This document shows positions 33,613 through 42,262 of a DNA stretch of 64,000 bases, in pieces; the first letter of the stretch is position 1; each line of letters opens with the position of its first letter. The DNA is from Nitratireductor sp. ZSWI3 (GTDB taxonomy: Bacteria; Pseudomonadota; Alphaproteobacteria; Rhizobiales; Rhizobiaceae). The stretch covers positions 1 through 64,000 of the forward strand of contig NZ_JANKOF010000014.1 in assembly GCF_024655565.1 (NCBI RefSeq). The letters are read 5' to 3'. The position numbers and the translations under genes were made by a program. The notes under the pieces were generated by a model that ran no database searches, was not told the origin of the DNA, and saw only the letters and a program-made list of their open reading frames with translations.

Positions 33613-34026
33613 ATGAACGATGATACTCAAGTGCAGCTTGAAGCCGCTGAACAAGCCTTCAATGCGGCGATGGTCAGCAACGATCCAGATGAGATCCGAA
33701 AGTGTATTACAGATGACTGGGTGCTTGTCACACCGGAAAGTGGCCCCTTGCCGGCAGAGAAGATGCTGGGCCTGATCGCGTCCGGCAGTCTTACGCACGA
33801 CACGATGACGAAGACGATATATCACACCCACGACCTGGGCGACGTCGCAACGGTTACGGGACGCTGCCAGAACTCCGGGAGGTTTCAGGGTGCTCCCATC
33901 AGCGCTGACGAATGGGTCACCGATGTCTATCGCCGGGTGGACGGCGAATGGCGCTGCGTCCTGACGCATCTCGCACCTGCCCATGGTGAGCCGCACGGGG
34001 GGTCACCCGCAGATGACGACGAGTGA
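33613..34026 (+). CDS. DUF4440/SnoaL-like NTF2-fold protein
   Basis: 137 aa from ATG 33613: LEAAEQAFNAAMVSNDPDEI, ITDDWVLVTPESGPLPAEKM, DVATVTGRCQNSGRFQGAPI, WVTDVYRRVDGEWRCVLTHL. Nuclear-transport-factor-2-like family, ligand unknown. It overlaps the following MmcQ-like gene by 14 nt and follows tetR by 102 nt. Confidence 0.9.
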   Translation: MNDDTQVQLEAAEQAFNAAMVSNDPDEIRKCITDDWVLVTPESGPLPAEKMLGLIASGSLTHDTMTKTIYHTHDLGDVATVTGRCQNSGRFQGAPISADEWVTDVYRRVDGEWRCVLTHLAPAHGEPHGGSPADDDE

Positions 34027-34336
34027 TACGTTTCGTGACTTGTCACTTTCGCTGCAAGGCTCGGTTGAAGTGGCCCATTTTGACAGGCGGGCCTTCAAGG
34101 TACGCCGAATCTTCGCGTCGCTTGCGGCAGACGGTGAAACGGCAAACCTTTACCTCACACCACCTGAGCAGGAGTACTGGCGCGGCCTCTTTCCTGATAC
34201 TTTTGCGCCCGTCTCGAACAAGTGGGGTGCCAGGGGTTGGACTCAGGTCAGGCTCGCGACGATCGGGTCGATGGAGCTTCTTCCTGCGCTACGCGCAGCA
34301 TGGTCCAATGGCGGTGGTTCGGAGCCGCCGGAATGA
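34013..34336 (+). CDS. MmcQ/YjbR-family protein
   Basis: 107 aa from ATG 34013. AHFDRRAFKVRRIFASLAAD and TANLYLTPPEQEYWRGLFPD with APVSNKWGARGWTQVRLATI are the MmcQ/YjbR (CyaY-like fold, double wing) signature. The usual function is unknown; it is often annotated DNA-binding. Coupled to the DUF4440 gene by a 14-nt overlap. Confidence 0.88.
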   Translation: MTTSDTFRDLSLSLQGSVEVAHFDRRAFKVRRIFASLAADGETANLYLTPPEQEYWRGLFPDTFAPVSNKWGARGWTQVRLATIGSMELLPALRAAWSNGGGSEPPE

Positions 34337-34472
34337 CGACTGTACGGGTGAATGGCCATAAAAATTGACTGCGCCGGGAAGTGCCACGGACCCATCCGGG
34401 CCAAACGGACGTTCGAGCGGCGCGCGGCGAATTAGGCAGATGAGACCATATCGCAAGATTTCCACGTCGCAG

Positions 34473-34892
34473 CTAATGGCGGTTCTGCGGAACTTCCAGG
34501 ATGTCTTCGTGCGCGCCGGTTGCGCCCCATCTGACGATTTCCGTCAGGATTGGAAGAAGCGCCTTGCCACGCGGGGCGAGCGAATACTCCACTCTTTTGG
34601 GCACGACCGGATATTCCTTGCGATGAAGCAATCCGAGTTCGGTCATGTCCTTCAATTCGCGGCTGAGGATGCGCGGGGTAATCGGTTTGCCCAGACAGCC
34701 CTTCACCAGCGACCTCCCGATTTCTCCGAAGCGCAGTGGACCACGGTGAAGGACGCACAGGATGTGCAGCTTGTAGCGACCGCCCACAATCTTGTTGAAC
34801 GCGATGGCCGGGCAGAGCGTGATATGGCTCATGTCGAGGCCAGTCAGGTGCGAAACCCCTGGACCTCGATAGGTTTCATCATCCAGCGCCAC
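34473..34892 (-). CDS. HxlR-family transcriptional regulator
   Basis: 139 aa: CPAIAFNKIVGGRYKLHILC, VLHRGPLRFGEIGRSL, KPITPRILSRELKDMTELGL, VEYSLAPRGKALLPILTEIV. The HxlR winged-helix pattern is clear. The start is probably GTG 34892. Divergent from the SRPBCC gene at 34983, which is its likely target. A Cys near the N-terminus (LCPAI) is common in redox/electrophile-sensing HxlR proteins. Confidence 0.92.
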   Translation of the reverse strand: MALDDETYRGPGVSHLTGLDMSHITLCPAIAFNKIVGGRYKLHILCVLHRGPLRFGEIGRSLVKGCLGKPITPRILSRELKDMTELGLLHRKEYPVVPKRVEYSLAPRGKALLPILTEIVRWGATGAHEDILEVPQNRH

Positions 34893-34926
34893 AACAAACC
34901 TCCATACTATCGTTTTTGTCCGTATT

Positions 34927-34938
34927 TACGAAATCGTA
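34927..34938. promoter_or_regulatory. Palindrome in the HxlR/SRPBCC divergent region
   Basis: TACGA-AA-TCGTA is symmetric within a short AT-rich stretch; a related half-site ATCG is near 34911. Position suits an HxlR dimer site. Confidence 0.4.
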
Positions 34939-34982
34939 CTACTCCATGTAGCCTGCAATCAACGACGAAAAGGAGATCATAG

Positions 34983-35471
34983 ATGGCAGGTGCAACAACC
35001 CTCGGCGACGATGGCAAGGTAACGGTCACGACGGACCCGAAATCGGGTGATATTGAAGCGGCAGCAGTCTTCGACACCACGCCAGAACGTCTGTTTCGTG
35101 CTCTCACCACCAAAGAAGTTTGCGACTGGTGGGTCCGGCCGGGCGTCTTCAATACCGAAGAATGGACCGGTGATGTCCGCGAAGGAGGGCTCTGGGCCGC
35201 GGCGGGTGTCGGTGGTGGTCGGCCCTACCAGCTTGAAGGTGAATTCATCACTGTAGATGGGCCGCGCGAACTCGTGCATACTTGGAAGCCCGTAGGTGCA
35301 CCAATCGAACCGGCAACGCTGTCCTACAACCTCGAACCTCAGGCGGACGGCGTGCGTCTGACTCTGCGCCATGCTGGCCTGCCGAACGAGGAGGTTCGCG
35401 AGAAAACACGCGCCGGCTGGGAAACGAGTCTTGTTCGACTTCGGGAAATCATTTTGGCCGAAAAGGGCTAA
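34983..35471 (+). CDS. SRPBCC (AHSA1-like) domain protein
   Basis: 162 aa with a good AAGGAG ribosome site 9 nt upstream. DIEAAAVFDTTPERLFRALT, VCDWWVRPGVFNTEEWTGDV, RELVHTWKPVGAPIEPATLS, THE final TRAGWETSLVRLREIIL is the AHSA1 helix. Likely controlled by the divergent HxlR regulator. Confidence 0.92.
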   Translation: MAGATTLGDDGKVTVTTDPKSGDIEAAAVFDTTPERLFRALTTKEVCDWWVRPGVFNTEEWTGDVREGGLWAAAGVGGGRPYQLEGEFITVDGPRELVHTWKPVGAPIEPATLSYNLEPQADGVRLTLRHAGLPNEEVREKTRAGWETSLVRLREIILAEKG

Positions 35472-35479
35472 CTTGCCTC

Positions 35480-35758
35480 GTGGCCTATGATGAAGCACTT
35501 GCCGCCGGCGTCCGCAACGCCTTGTCGGACGCGGGCAATCGGCGGGAGCAGGAGATGGTGGGCGCACTTTGCTTCATGTTCAGGGGCCAAATGTGCTGCA
35601 GCCTCACCGAGGACGCTTTAATGGTCAGGGTAGGGCGCGACGAATGAAACACGGCCTTGGCGGAAAACAACGTGCGTCCGGTCGAGACGTCCGGCGGGCG
35701 CAGGCCGCGTGGGTTTGTCCTCGCTGATCCAGTGGTGTCGAGACCGACGATGCGCTGA
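35480..35758 (+). pseudogene. TfoX N-terminal-domain protein with an in-frame stop
   Basis: From GTG 35480: AYDEALAAGVRNALSDAGNR, MVGALCFMFRGQMCCSLTED, ALMVRVGRDE, then TGA at 35645-35647. The same frame continues NTALAENNVRPVETSGGRRP and GFVLADP to a stop at 35758. Family members continue exactly in this way, so a single nonsense change seems to have inactivated it. The 55-codon first part could still be expressed. Confidence 0.7.
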
Positions 35759-36363
35759 AACACTCGACTGCACACGGACTTAGATTTGTCTCCACATTGG
35801 CAGCAAAGTGAGAAACCGACTAATCCGGTCTGCAGAGGTGGGAAAAATGCGGCCATTTGAACGAGTGAAGCAAGGGGCAGCTTTGTCCCGCACCGTTGCC
35901 GCTAGACCTGTCCACCCTGAATGTCGCTGTTCGGTGAGAAAGTTGCCAGCGAGTCAATCTATCTGGCAACAAAGGTCAACCGGGCGCTATAATCAAATTC
36001 TCGACGATGGAATATCAATGGCTTAGTAACTGCCAAAGAGGCAATCTGTGTGACATGCCACATTACCCAGCGGTACGATTGTCATCAGCGAACCTTCGAA
36101 CGCGCTCCGCTACCTACACGATTTTATATTTGTGCGTTTCAATACTCGGAAAGGATTTAACAGTTACCCTCCAAAGGTAGCGGTCTCAGGTCTGAATCCG
36201 CATGGGCGCGCGATTCTTCGACCATGCAGATCCAGTGGCGGTGATGCGGTGAGATGTCCGCGAGTGGTGATATCGGGATCAAAGGCGGCATTCACCTGCA
36301 GAAATCGCGCTAATCGGTTGGACAGGCAGCCATTGCTTCGAACGAACGTCGGCAACACGCTCC
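35759..36363. other. 605-base stretch without a recognisable gene
   Basis: Composition is less GC-rich than the surroundings. Frames are short and have no domain match. No tRNA or clear terminator seen. Possibly decayed sequence next to the TfoX remnant. Confidence 0.35.
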
Positions 36364-37416
36364 TTATGCTCTGCCTGGCGCCTTGCCGGTGGTGTCTCGT
36401 ACGATCAGCCTCGTCGGAACGATCTTCCGGGTTTCTTCCGGACCGTCCAGGATCATCCCGACCGCCAAACGTCCCATGACATCGATTGGCTGCGCGATCG
36501 TGGTCAGGGCCGGCGACGCGGTGGCCGCGACCGGAATGTCGTCAAAGCCGGTCACCGACACGTCGCCCGGAACATTTCGGCCCCGCGACCGCAGCCATTC
36601 GATGGCAATCAGAGCGATCCGGTCGGACATGCAAAGCAGGCCGGTTGGCCCATTTTGACCCTCATAGAGTTCCGCCAGGGCGGCGATGACGCTCTTCTCC
36701 TCGTTCCTCGTCTGGTAGATGGGCATGGGAAGAAGCCCGAGGCTCTCGGCGGCCTCAAAATACCCCCGAATGCGATCCGCGGTTGAAGAGTATTCTGCCG
36801 CCTCTGCTTCCGAGCGCATCGCCGGACCACTACCTGAGCTATCTCCAAAGGGCATTGAGAGAATGGCGAGGTGACGATGGCCGAGGGCTGCGAGGTGATC
36901 GACGGCGAGCCGCGCTCCGGCAACATTGTCGACGCCGATCACCGGAATGCTGGGATCGTCGACACCGAGTTCGAGCGCAACAAACGGTAGTCCCCGCTTC
37001 CGAGTCAATTCGACAAGCCGGGAGCCGCCCTCAATGCAGAACAGAATGAACCCGTCGACCAGCGCGCTGCCGATGTTCCACGCAAGGGCCTTGTCGCTGG
37101 CGGCAGATACGAGCGAAAGTCCCGCGCCTCTTGCATCGGCCTCGCGCGACACTGCGGCCAAAATCGCGCTGGCAAATGGATCCTCGAAGAAGAACGCCAT
37201 AGGCTCGGCGGTTGCGACGCCGATGGCGTTGACGCGCCGCGAGTTCAAGACGCGTGCAAGCGGGTCCGGACCCCGATAGCCGATTTTGAGGGCGGCCGCC
37301 TCGACCCGCTCGCGAACCTTCTTCACCACGCGATCGGGGTGATTGAAGACGTTCGACACGGTTCCGTGCGATACGCCGGCTTCCCGCGCCACATCTCTAA
37401 GCGTTACCTTCTTCAT
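36364..37416 (-). CDS. LacI-family transcriptional regulator
   Basis: 350 aa from ATG 37416, the first Met of the HTH; upstream frame would run through the operators. HTH: VTLRDVAREAGVSHGTVSNV with FNHPDRVVKKVRERV hinge region, then periplasmic-binding-like core (GFILFCIEGGSRLVELTRKR, PVIGVDNVAGARLAVDHLAA, GLLCMSDRIALIAIEWLRSR, VTGFDDIPVAATASPALTTI). No sugar-use genes lie nearby. The three palindromes at 37437-37509 are its probable operators. Confidence 0.94.
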   Translation of the reverse strand: MKKVTLRDVAREAGVSHGTVSNVFNHPDRVVKKVRERVEAAALKIGYRGPDPLARVLNSRRVNAIGVATAEPMAFFFEDPFASAILAAVSREADARGAGLSLVSAASDKALAWNIGSALVDGFILFCIEGGSRLVELTRKRGLPFVALELGVDDPSIPVIGVDNVAGARLAVDHLAALGHRHLAILSMPFGDSSGSGPAMRSEAEAAEYSSTADRIRGYFEAAESLGLLPMPIYQTRNEEKSVIAALAELYEGQNGPTGLLCMSDRIALIAIEWLRSRGRNVPGDVSVTGFDDIPVAATASPALTTIAQPIDVMGRLAVGMILDGPEETRKIVPTRLIVRDTTGKAPGRA

Positions 37417-37436
37417 GCCTTCCCATAACATGCTGT

Positions 37437-37509
37437 TTGGACCGGTCCAATATTTTTCTTGACATAGCAATTTGACCGGTCCAAAGTTGCCTAAATTGGA
37501 CCGGTCCAA
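37437..37509. promoter_or_regulatory. Three LacI operators
   Basis: TTGGACCGGTCCAA at 37437-37450 and 37496-37509 (both perfect palindromes) and TTTGACCGGTCCAA at 37471-37484 (one mismatch). Centres are 34 and 25 bp apart. They occupy the space between lacI and the small rightward ORF. A TTGACA at 37459-37464 lies between the first two. Confidence 0.8.
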
Positions 37510-37544
37510 AGACGTTTCGGTCCGACGGGACAAGGAGATCAGTC

Positions 37545-37793
37545 ATGGACCCCCTCCAAGCTGCAATGATCGCAAATTGGGCCCTGAGCAATGGTCGGCA
37601 CCGGCCGGACGCGCCGCGAACCGCAGAAAAGTCCCTCGGATCAGTCGGCCTTCTCAGGAGAGTTCTTAGCCTGAAGCAGATCTTGCGCCGCCGGCATTCC
37701 CATCACGAGGCCCGGCAGGGCCTCCGGGGCACCACGGGGGCGCACCCCTGTCAAAGCGGTCGGAACGAAAGAAATCTCGAAGGCGTGTCGTAA
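37545..37793 (+). CDS. Small ORF behind LacI operators
   Basis: 82 aa, starting 7 nt after a strong AAGGAG site (37532-37537) and 35 nt after the last operator. The beginning MDPLQAAMIANWALSN looks natural, the remainder is Arg/Gly/His-rich and unconvincing, so this may be a 5' remnant of a longer regulated gene. No family recognised. Confidence 0.4.
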   Translation: MDPLQAAMIANWALSNGRHRPDAPRTAEKSLGSVGLLRRVLSLKQILRRRHSHHEARQGLRGTTGAHPCQSGRNERNLEGVS

Positions 37794-37936
37794 ACCGGAG
37801 GGGCCATCCGTCCTCAGGATACGAAACGCAAAGATTGGTGACAAATCACGGGTCGGAATCGACCTGAGCCAAGTTTTGCAGGTGGAACGAACCAAAGCGA
37901 ACTCTCACGGAACGCATGGTTAAAGGAGTATGATCA

Positions 37937-38512
37937 ATGACCAGGAAGCTCGTAGTCAGTTGCTACATGTCCCTCGACGGCGTCGTCCAGGACCCGGTGG
38001 GGATGGAAAATTCGGGCCTTGGAAACTGGACGGGTCCGTTCAGCCGGGGCCCGGAAGGCGACGAAATCATGCACCAGGAGCTCTGGGCGGCGGACATCGT
38101 TCTGCTCGGCCGCACGACCTATGACGGATTTGCACCCGTCTGGCCGACCATCGACGACGAGGCCGGCTTCGCGCGCAAACTGAACGCGATGCGCAAATAC
38201 GTTGCGTCCAACACGATGCAGCAGGCGGACTGGACCAACACCTCGGTGCTCTCGGGCGATGTCGTCGGCCAGGTCAAGGACATCAAGGCCGAGCGCGGCG
38301 GCGATATCGTGATCTACGGCAGCGCCGGGCTAGTGCATTCGCTGCTGCCGCATGGCGTCGTCGATTCCGTCCATCTGCTGATCTATCCCACCGTTCTCGG
38401 TCGCGGGACGCGCCTGTTTCCCGCGGATTTCTCATCCGAGTTGGAACTGAGGGAACTCAAAACGCTGGGCTCGGGAATCGTCCATGCCGTTTACGGCCTC
38501 GGCGCTGCCTGA
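37937..38512 (+). CDS. Dihydrofolate reductase-like (RibD C-terminal) protein
   Basis: 191 aa: KLVVSCYMSLDGVVQDPVGM, ELWAADIVLLGRTTYDGFAP, DIVIYGSAGLVHSLLPHGVV, VLGRGTRLFPADF. This is the RibD_C/DHFR-like family (YyaP/YwjB type), NADPH-dependent reductase fold with unknown substrate. One of three such genes in the window (also 61159 and 62166). Starts a rightward run with the hydrolase and SRPBCC genes. Confidence 0.92.
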   Translation: MTRKLVVSCYMSLDGVVQDPVGMENSGLGNWTGPFSRGPEGDEIMHQELWAADIVLLGRTTYDGFAPVWPTIDDEAGFARKLNAMRKYVASNTMQQADWTNTSVLSGDVVGQVKDIKAERGGDIVIYGSAGLVHSLLPHGVVDSVHLLIYPTVLGRGTRLFPADFSSELELRELKTLGSGIVHAVYGLGAA

Positions 38513-38569
38513 GGTCGCGATGGGCTCAGGTAACCAACGCTCATCCCTAGCTTCAAAGGAGTAACTTCA

Positions 38570-39457
38570 ATGGAAAGACGGACATTCATGCTTGCGGCGC
38601 CGACGCTGGCGCTTGCGGGCCTCGCTCTCAAAGCCGAACCGGCAAAGGCACAGACAGTGCGCGAGGTCGACCGGGGCTATGTGGACGTCAACGGCCTCCA
38701 CATGTACTTCGAAAGTCACGGCGCGGGTGGCACGCCGCTCGTATTGATCCACGGTGCGTTTTCCGCCACCGGAACATCGTTCGGCCAGTTGATACCGGGG
38801 CTGTCCGCCAGCCGCCGTGTCATCTCGCTGGAAATGCAGGGGCACGGCCACACTGCCGACATCGACCGGCCCCTGCGGCTGGAATTCATGGCCGACGATA
38901 TTCCCGCCGCGCTCGATGCTCTCGGCATCGAACAAGCGGATGTCTTCGGATATTCGATGGGGGCCTCGATCGCGCTCAGAACCACGATCCGGCACCCCGG
39001 TCGCGTGCGCAGGATGGTGTTCATGGGATCGACATTTCGCGCCGATGGCATCCAGCCGGGGCTCATCGAAGGGCTGGCCCAGATGCAGCCCGAGATGATG
39101 CACGGCACGCCATTCTACGAGGAATATGTCGAGATCGCGCCGAGTCCGGAGAATTTCGACCGGCTCTTCGCCAAGAAAGCCGAGATGGACCGCGCAACGA
39201 CTGACATCCCGGACGAAACCATTCGGGGTATCGGCCAGCCCGTCCTGCTCATTGCCGGCGACAGCGACTTTCCGACGCTGGAGCACATGGTGCGCTTCTT
39301 CAAGCTGCTGGGCGGCGGTGTTTTCGGAGACACCCCTGCGGGGCTGCCACGGTCGCAACTCGCGATCCTGCCGGCAACTTCGCATATCTCTTCTGCCAGC
39401 CGCGCCGACATCCTGCCGAGCATCATTACAAAATTTCTGGATCGCGAGATCGCGTGA
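38570..39457 (+). CDS. Exported alpha/beta hydrolase
   Basis: 295 aa. N-terminal MERRTFMLAAPTLALAGLAL with cleavage after AKAQ: a signal peptide. Fold motifs: LVLIHGAFSATGTSFGQLIP (oxyanion), MQGHGHT, nucleophile FGYSMGASIALR (Ser), late Asp in IAGDSDFPTLE, His in PATSHISS. Periplasmic esterase/lactonase-type hydrolase; substrate unknown. Confidence 0.9.
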   Translation: MERRTFMLAAPTLALAGLALKAEPAKAQTVREVDRGYVDVNGLHMYFESHGAGGTPLVLIHGAFSATGTSFGQLIPGLSASRRVISLEMQGHGHTADIDRPLRLEFMADDIPAALDALGIEQADVFGYSMGASIALRTTIRHPGRVRRMVFMGSTFRADGIQPGLIEGLAQMQPEMMHGTPFYEEYVEIAPSPENFDRLFAKKAEMDRATTDIPDETIRGIGQPVLLIAGDSDFPTLEHMVRFFKLLGGGVFGDTPAGLPRSQLAILPATSHISSASRADILPSIITKFLDREIA

Positions 39458-39545
39458 CAAGCACCGGGCCGGCCTTGCGCGCGGGAGGCGCGGGAACCAT
39501 CAATCCGCGCCCGGACGATGACGCCAACCCGAAGGGAGAACAACC

Positions 39546-39989
39546 ATGCCCAACACCGTCCACTTGCACCGGGTCATCGCCGCCAAGCCGGAGAAGGTCT
39601 ACCGGGCGTTTCTTGAACCGGATGCAATCGCCAGTTGGCTCCCGCCATTCGGCTTCACCTGTTCCGTCCATGAACTGGAGGCCAGGGTCGGCGGCAAGCA
39701 CAGGATGTCGTTCCGGAACTTCACGACGGGCGACAGCCATTCGTTCGGCGGCGAGTATCTGGAGCTCGAACCGGGCAAGCGGCTCGTCTACATCGACAGG
39801 TTCGACGATGCCAATCTGCCCGGTGAGATGAAAGTGACCGTAGTGCTGAAGGCTGTCTCGGTCGGCACGGAGATGTCCATTGAACAGGATGGCGTTCCCG
39901 ACGCGATCCCGCTCGAGGGCTGCTATCTCGGCTGGCAGGAGAGCCTGCGAAAGCTCGCCAAGCTCGTCGAGCCGGAAATCAATGACTAG
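39546..39989 (+). CDS. SRPBCC (AHSA1-like) domain protein
   Basis: 147 aa: HRVIAAKPEKVYRAFLEPDA, SWLPPFGFTCSVHELEARVG, RLVYIDRFDDANLPGEMKVT, GCYLGWQESLRKLAKLVEPE. AHSA1 pattern with the Gly-Trp final helix. RBS AGGGAGA upstream. It follows the hydrolase by 88 nt on the same strand and is possibly co-transcribed from the DHFR-like gene. Confidence 0.93.
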   Translation: MPNTVHLHRVIAAKPEKVYRAFLEPDAIASWLPPFGFTCSVHELEARVGGKHRMSFRNFTTGDSHSFGGEYLELEPGKRLVYIDRFDDANLPGEMKVTVVLKAVSVGTEMSIEQDGVPDAIPLEGCYLGWQESLRKLAKLVEPEIND

Positions 39990-40067
39990 GATTTCACCGC
40001 GCAAACATCGTCCGACCAGGGTTTGTTTCGTGCATCCATGCATGCGAGGCGTAAGCCAGCTCCTATT

Positions 40068-40865
40068 CTACTGGCTTCCAATACGCTCAAGCACCATCCG
40101 CCAGGATGGATCGAAGGGAAGTTGGAAAGTACTGCGGATCGCGCCTTCCAACCCGGCCACGTCGAGGTGGGTTCGCTCCAGGATGCCGGCTTGATTCCTT
40201 CGCGTCAGACGGTTGCCGGAAACGACGATCCTCTCTTCCGGTGTAGTGCGGGCAAGGATCAGATCGGTGGCAAAGTGAGACCGGGTGGCTGCCATCTCAT
40301 TCATGCGGACATACTCGCCCGGTTCGGCCGGTGCGCGGCGCACTTCGTAGACCCGGGCCCAATCGCCGTCGAGTTTGGCTTCGAGCATCCAGCCATCGGT
40401 GGTGGGTTTGAGCCGGAAGTGCTCGTGCGCGGTTTTCCGGGCGGTCTCGGTTCCGAAATCGAGGGCCGAGGTGGGCACGCAGGTTCCGAAACCGGCATCG
40501 GCCAGCCAGTCGCGCCCGTCGAGATGTATGCGGGTCGCCATGTGAGACCAAGGGCCGGGTGTCGCGTCGGGCGGCATCATCCACCACACCCTTGCGATCA
40601 ATCCTTCGGTTTCGAAACCGAGCGCCGTCAACGCTCGGAGCAGAAGGGAATTCTGCTCGAAACAGTAGCCGCCGCGCCGCGCGTCGAGCAGCTTGGCATC
40701 AACCGCGTCGGGGGACAGATCGGGGATCTTGCCGGTCAGCGGATCCAGCGCCTCGAAGGTGATCGCGTCGGGCTGACGCGCAAGGATGGCGTTCAGTACG
40801 TCAATGGTCGGCCGGCGAACGCCGTTGTAGCCGATGCGGTCGCAGTACCGGTCGAGGTCAAGCAT
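40068..40865 (-). CDS. nat: Arylamine N-acetyltransferase
   Basis: 265 aa from ATG 40865, matching family length. Catalytic triad is visible: Cys68 in RRGGYCFEQN, His108 in WSHMATRIHL, Asp123 in WLADAGFG. Uses acetyl-CoA to acetylate arylamines and hydrazines (for example isoniazid-type drugs), or acts as an amide synthase in ansamycin biosynthesis. Start overlaps the MFS stop by 8 nt; last gene of the leftward MFS/monooxygenase set opposite marR. Confidence 0.95.
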   Translation of the reverse strand: MLDLDRYCDRIGYNGVRRPTIDVLNAILARQPDAITFEALDPLTGKIPDLSPDAVDAKLLDARRGGYCFEQNSLLLRALTALGFETEGLIARVWWMMPPDATPGPWSHMATRIHLDGRDWLADAGFGTCVPTSALDFGTETARKTAHEHFRLKPTTDGWMLEAKLDGDWARVYEVRRAPAEPGEYVRMNEMAATRSHFATDLILARTTPEERIVVSGNRLTRRNQAGILERTHLDVAGLEGAIRSTFQLPFDPSWRMVLERIGSQ

Positions 40866-42255
40866 TGGCGTTCTCCTTTCGTCTCTGGTTTTCACGGTCG
40901 GTGTCGGGAGGGTCGACCAATGTCCAGGCAGCCATCGATTGCGCAAGAACAGCCACGGCAGTGATCGCAAACACGCTTTCGACCGCGTCGGCAGGTCCGC
41001 TCACGGACAGAGCCGATGCGTAGATGCGACCCAGCAGCATCAGACCGACCAAACCGCCGATCGCCCTGAACATGGTCACGCTGGCAGTCGCCGCGCCCAA
41101 ATCGTGCTGCCCGGCCGACCCCTGTCCGAGCAGAACAAGAATTTGTACCGTCATGCCGAGCCCAATGCCGAGGATGGCCAGTGCGCATGCGACATATATC
41201 GCCGGCGTGCCGAGACCAGCTCCGCCCAGCATGAGCATGCCGACCAGGGCCAAGCCGGAGCCGGTTATCGGGAACACTCGGTATCGATTGATATGTGCGG
41301 AAAGCTGACCGCTTGCGATCGACGCCGCCAGCATGCCGCCGACGAGCGGCAGGACCGCAAGTCCGGCTCGGGCGGGATCGAGCCCCTGGACGGACTGCCA
41401 GTAGACCGGCGCAAAGGTCATCGCGGCGAAGATCGGGATGCCTGCAAGGAAGCTCACGCCAATTGCCGCAGCATAGGCCCGGTTTCGGAAGAGATGCAGG
41501 GGCACGATCGGTTCGGGTACGCGCATTTCGACCAGGACAAACGCTATCGCCGCCGCGACGCCGAGACCAAGGAGCAGGACCGGCGATGGGAGACCAGGGA
41601 CGTCGCGCCCGGCAAGCGAAGCAACGACGAACGCGCCGAGGCTGGCAGAAAGGAGCAATCCACCTGCATAGTCGATACGCCACGACCGTTTGGAGTACGT
41701 TCCCGGAATTGACCAGGCGATGGCGGCTGCAGCAAGGGCGCCGATTGGGACGCTGACATAGAAGATCCAGCGCCATGACAGGAACTCGGTGATTACCCCG
41801 CCGAGAAATGGTCCGGCGACGGTCGAAACCGCCGCTGCCCCGCCGAACAGCCCCAGGATCCTCGCGCGGTCGCGCATCACGGCGATATCGCCCGCCATGG
41901 CAAGCGAGACCACGATCAGACCACCGCCGCCAAGACCCTGAAGCGCGCGAAACACGACCAGCGACCGGATCGAAACGCTGGCGCCGCAAAGGGCCGAGCC
42001 GGCGATGAAGAGCGCGAGGGCTGTCAGCAGGACGCGCTTGCGTCCCATGAGATCGCCCAGCTTGCCATAGACGGGCGCAGCGACTGTCGCCGTCAGAAGG
42101 TACGCCGTCACGACCCATGGCAGCATGGCCGAACCGCCGAGATCATGAGTGATCCGCGGCAGCGCCGTGGCGACGATCATCTGATCCAACGAGGCTGCGA
42201 GCATCACCAACAGCAGCGCTGCGACGGTGATTGTGCGTTTCGCCGATTGTGCCAT
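40858..42255 (-). CDS. DHA2-family MFS drug transporter (EmrB/QacA type)
   Basis: 465 aa with about 14 hydrophobic segments. Motif D1 LDQMIVATALPRITHDLGGS and motif A GKLGDLMGRKRVLLTALALF, and motif C-like GPFLGGVITEFLSWRWIFYV, the antiporter signature. Proton-driven efflux of lipophilic drugs across the inner membrane. 7 nt downstream of the monooxygenase and overlapping nat. Confidence 0.94.
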   Translation of the reverse strand: MAQSAKRTITVAALLLVMLAASLDQMIVATALPRITHDLGGSAMLPWVVTAYLLTATVAAPVYGKLGDLMGRKRVLLTALALFIAGSALCGASVSIRSLVVFRALQGLGGGGLIVVSLAMAGDIAVMRDRARILGLFGGAAAVSTVAGPFLGGVITEFLSWRWIFYVSVPIGALAAAAIAWSIPGTYSKRSWRIDYAGGLLLSASLGAFVVASLAGRDVPGLPSPVLLLGLGVAAAIAFVLVEMRVPEPIVPLHLFRNRAYAAAIGVSFLAGIPIFAAMTFAPVYWQSVQGLDPARAGLAVLPLVGGMLAASIASGQLSAHINRYRVFPITGSGLALVGMLMLGGAGLGTPAIYVACALAILGIGLGMTVQILVLLGQGSAGQHDLGAATASVTMFRAIGGLVGLMLLGRIYASALSVSGPADAVESVFAITAVAVLAQSMAAWTLVDPPDTDRENQRRKENANA

Positions 42256-42262
42256 GGCGGCA

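Noticed and set aside
37641-37895. An 84-codon leftward ORF behind the LacI operators
   Set aside because: No ribosome site or family; overlaps the small rightward ORF that has a strong ribosome site.
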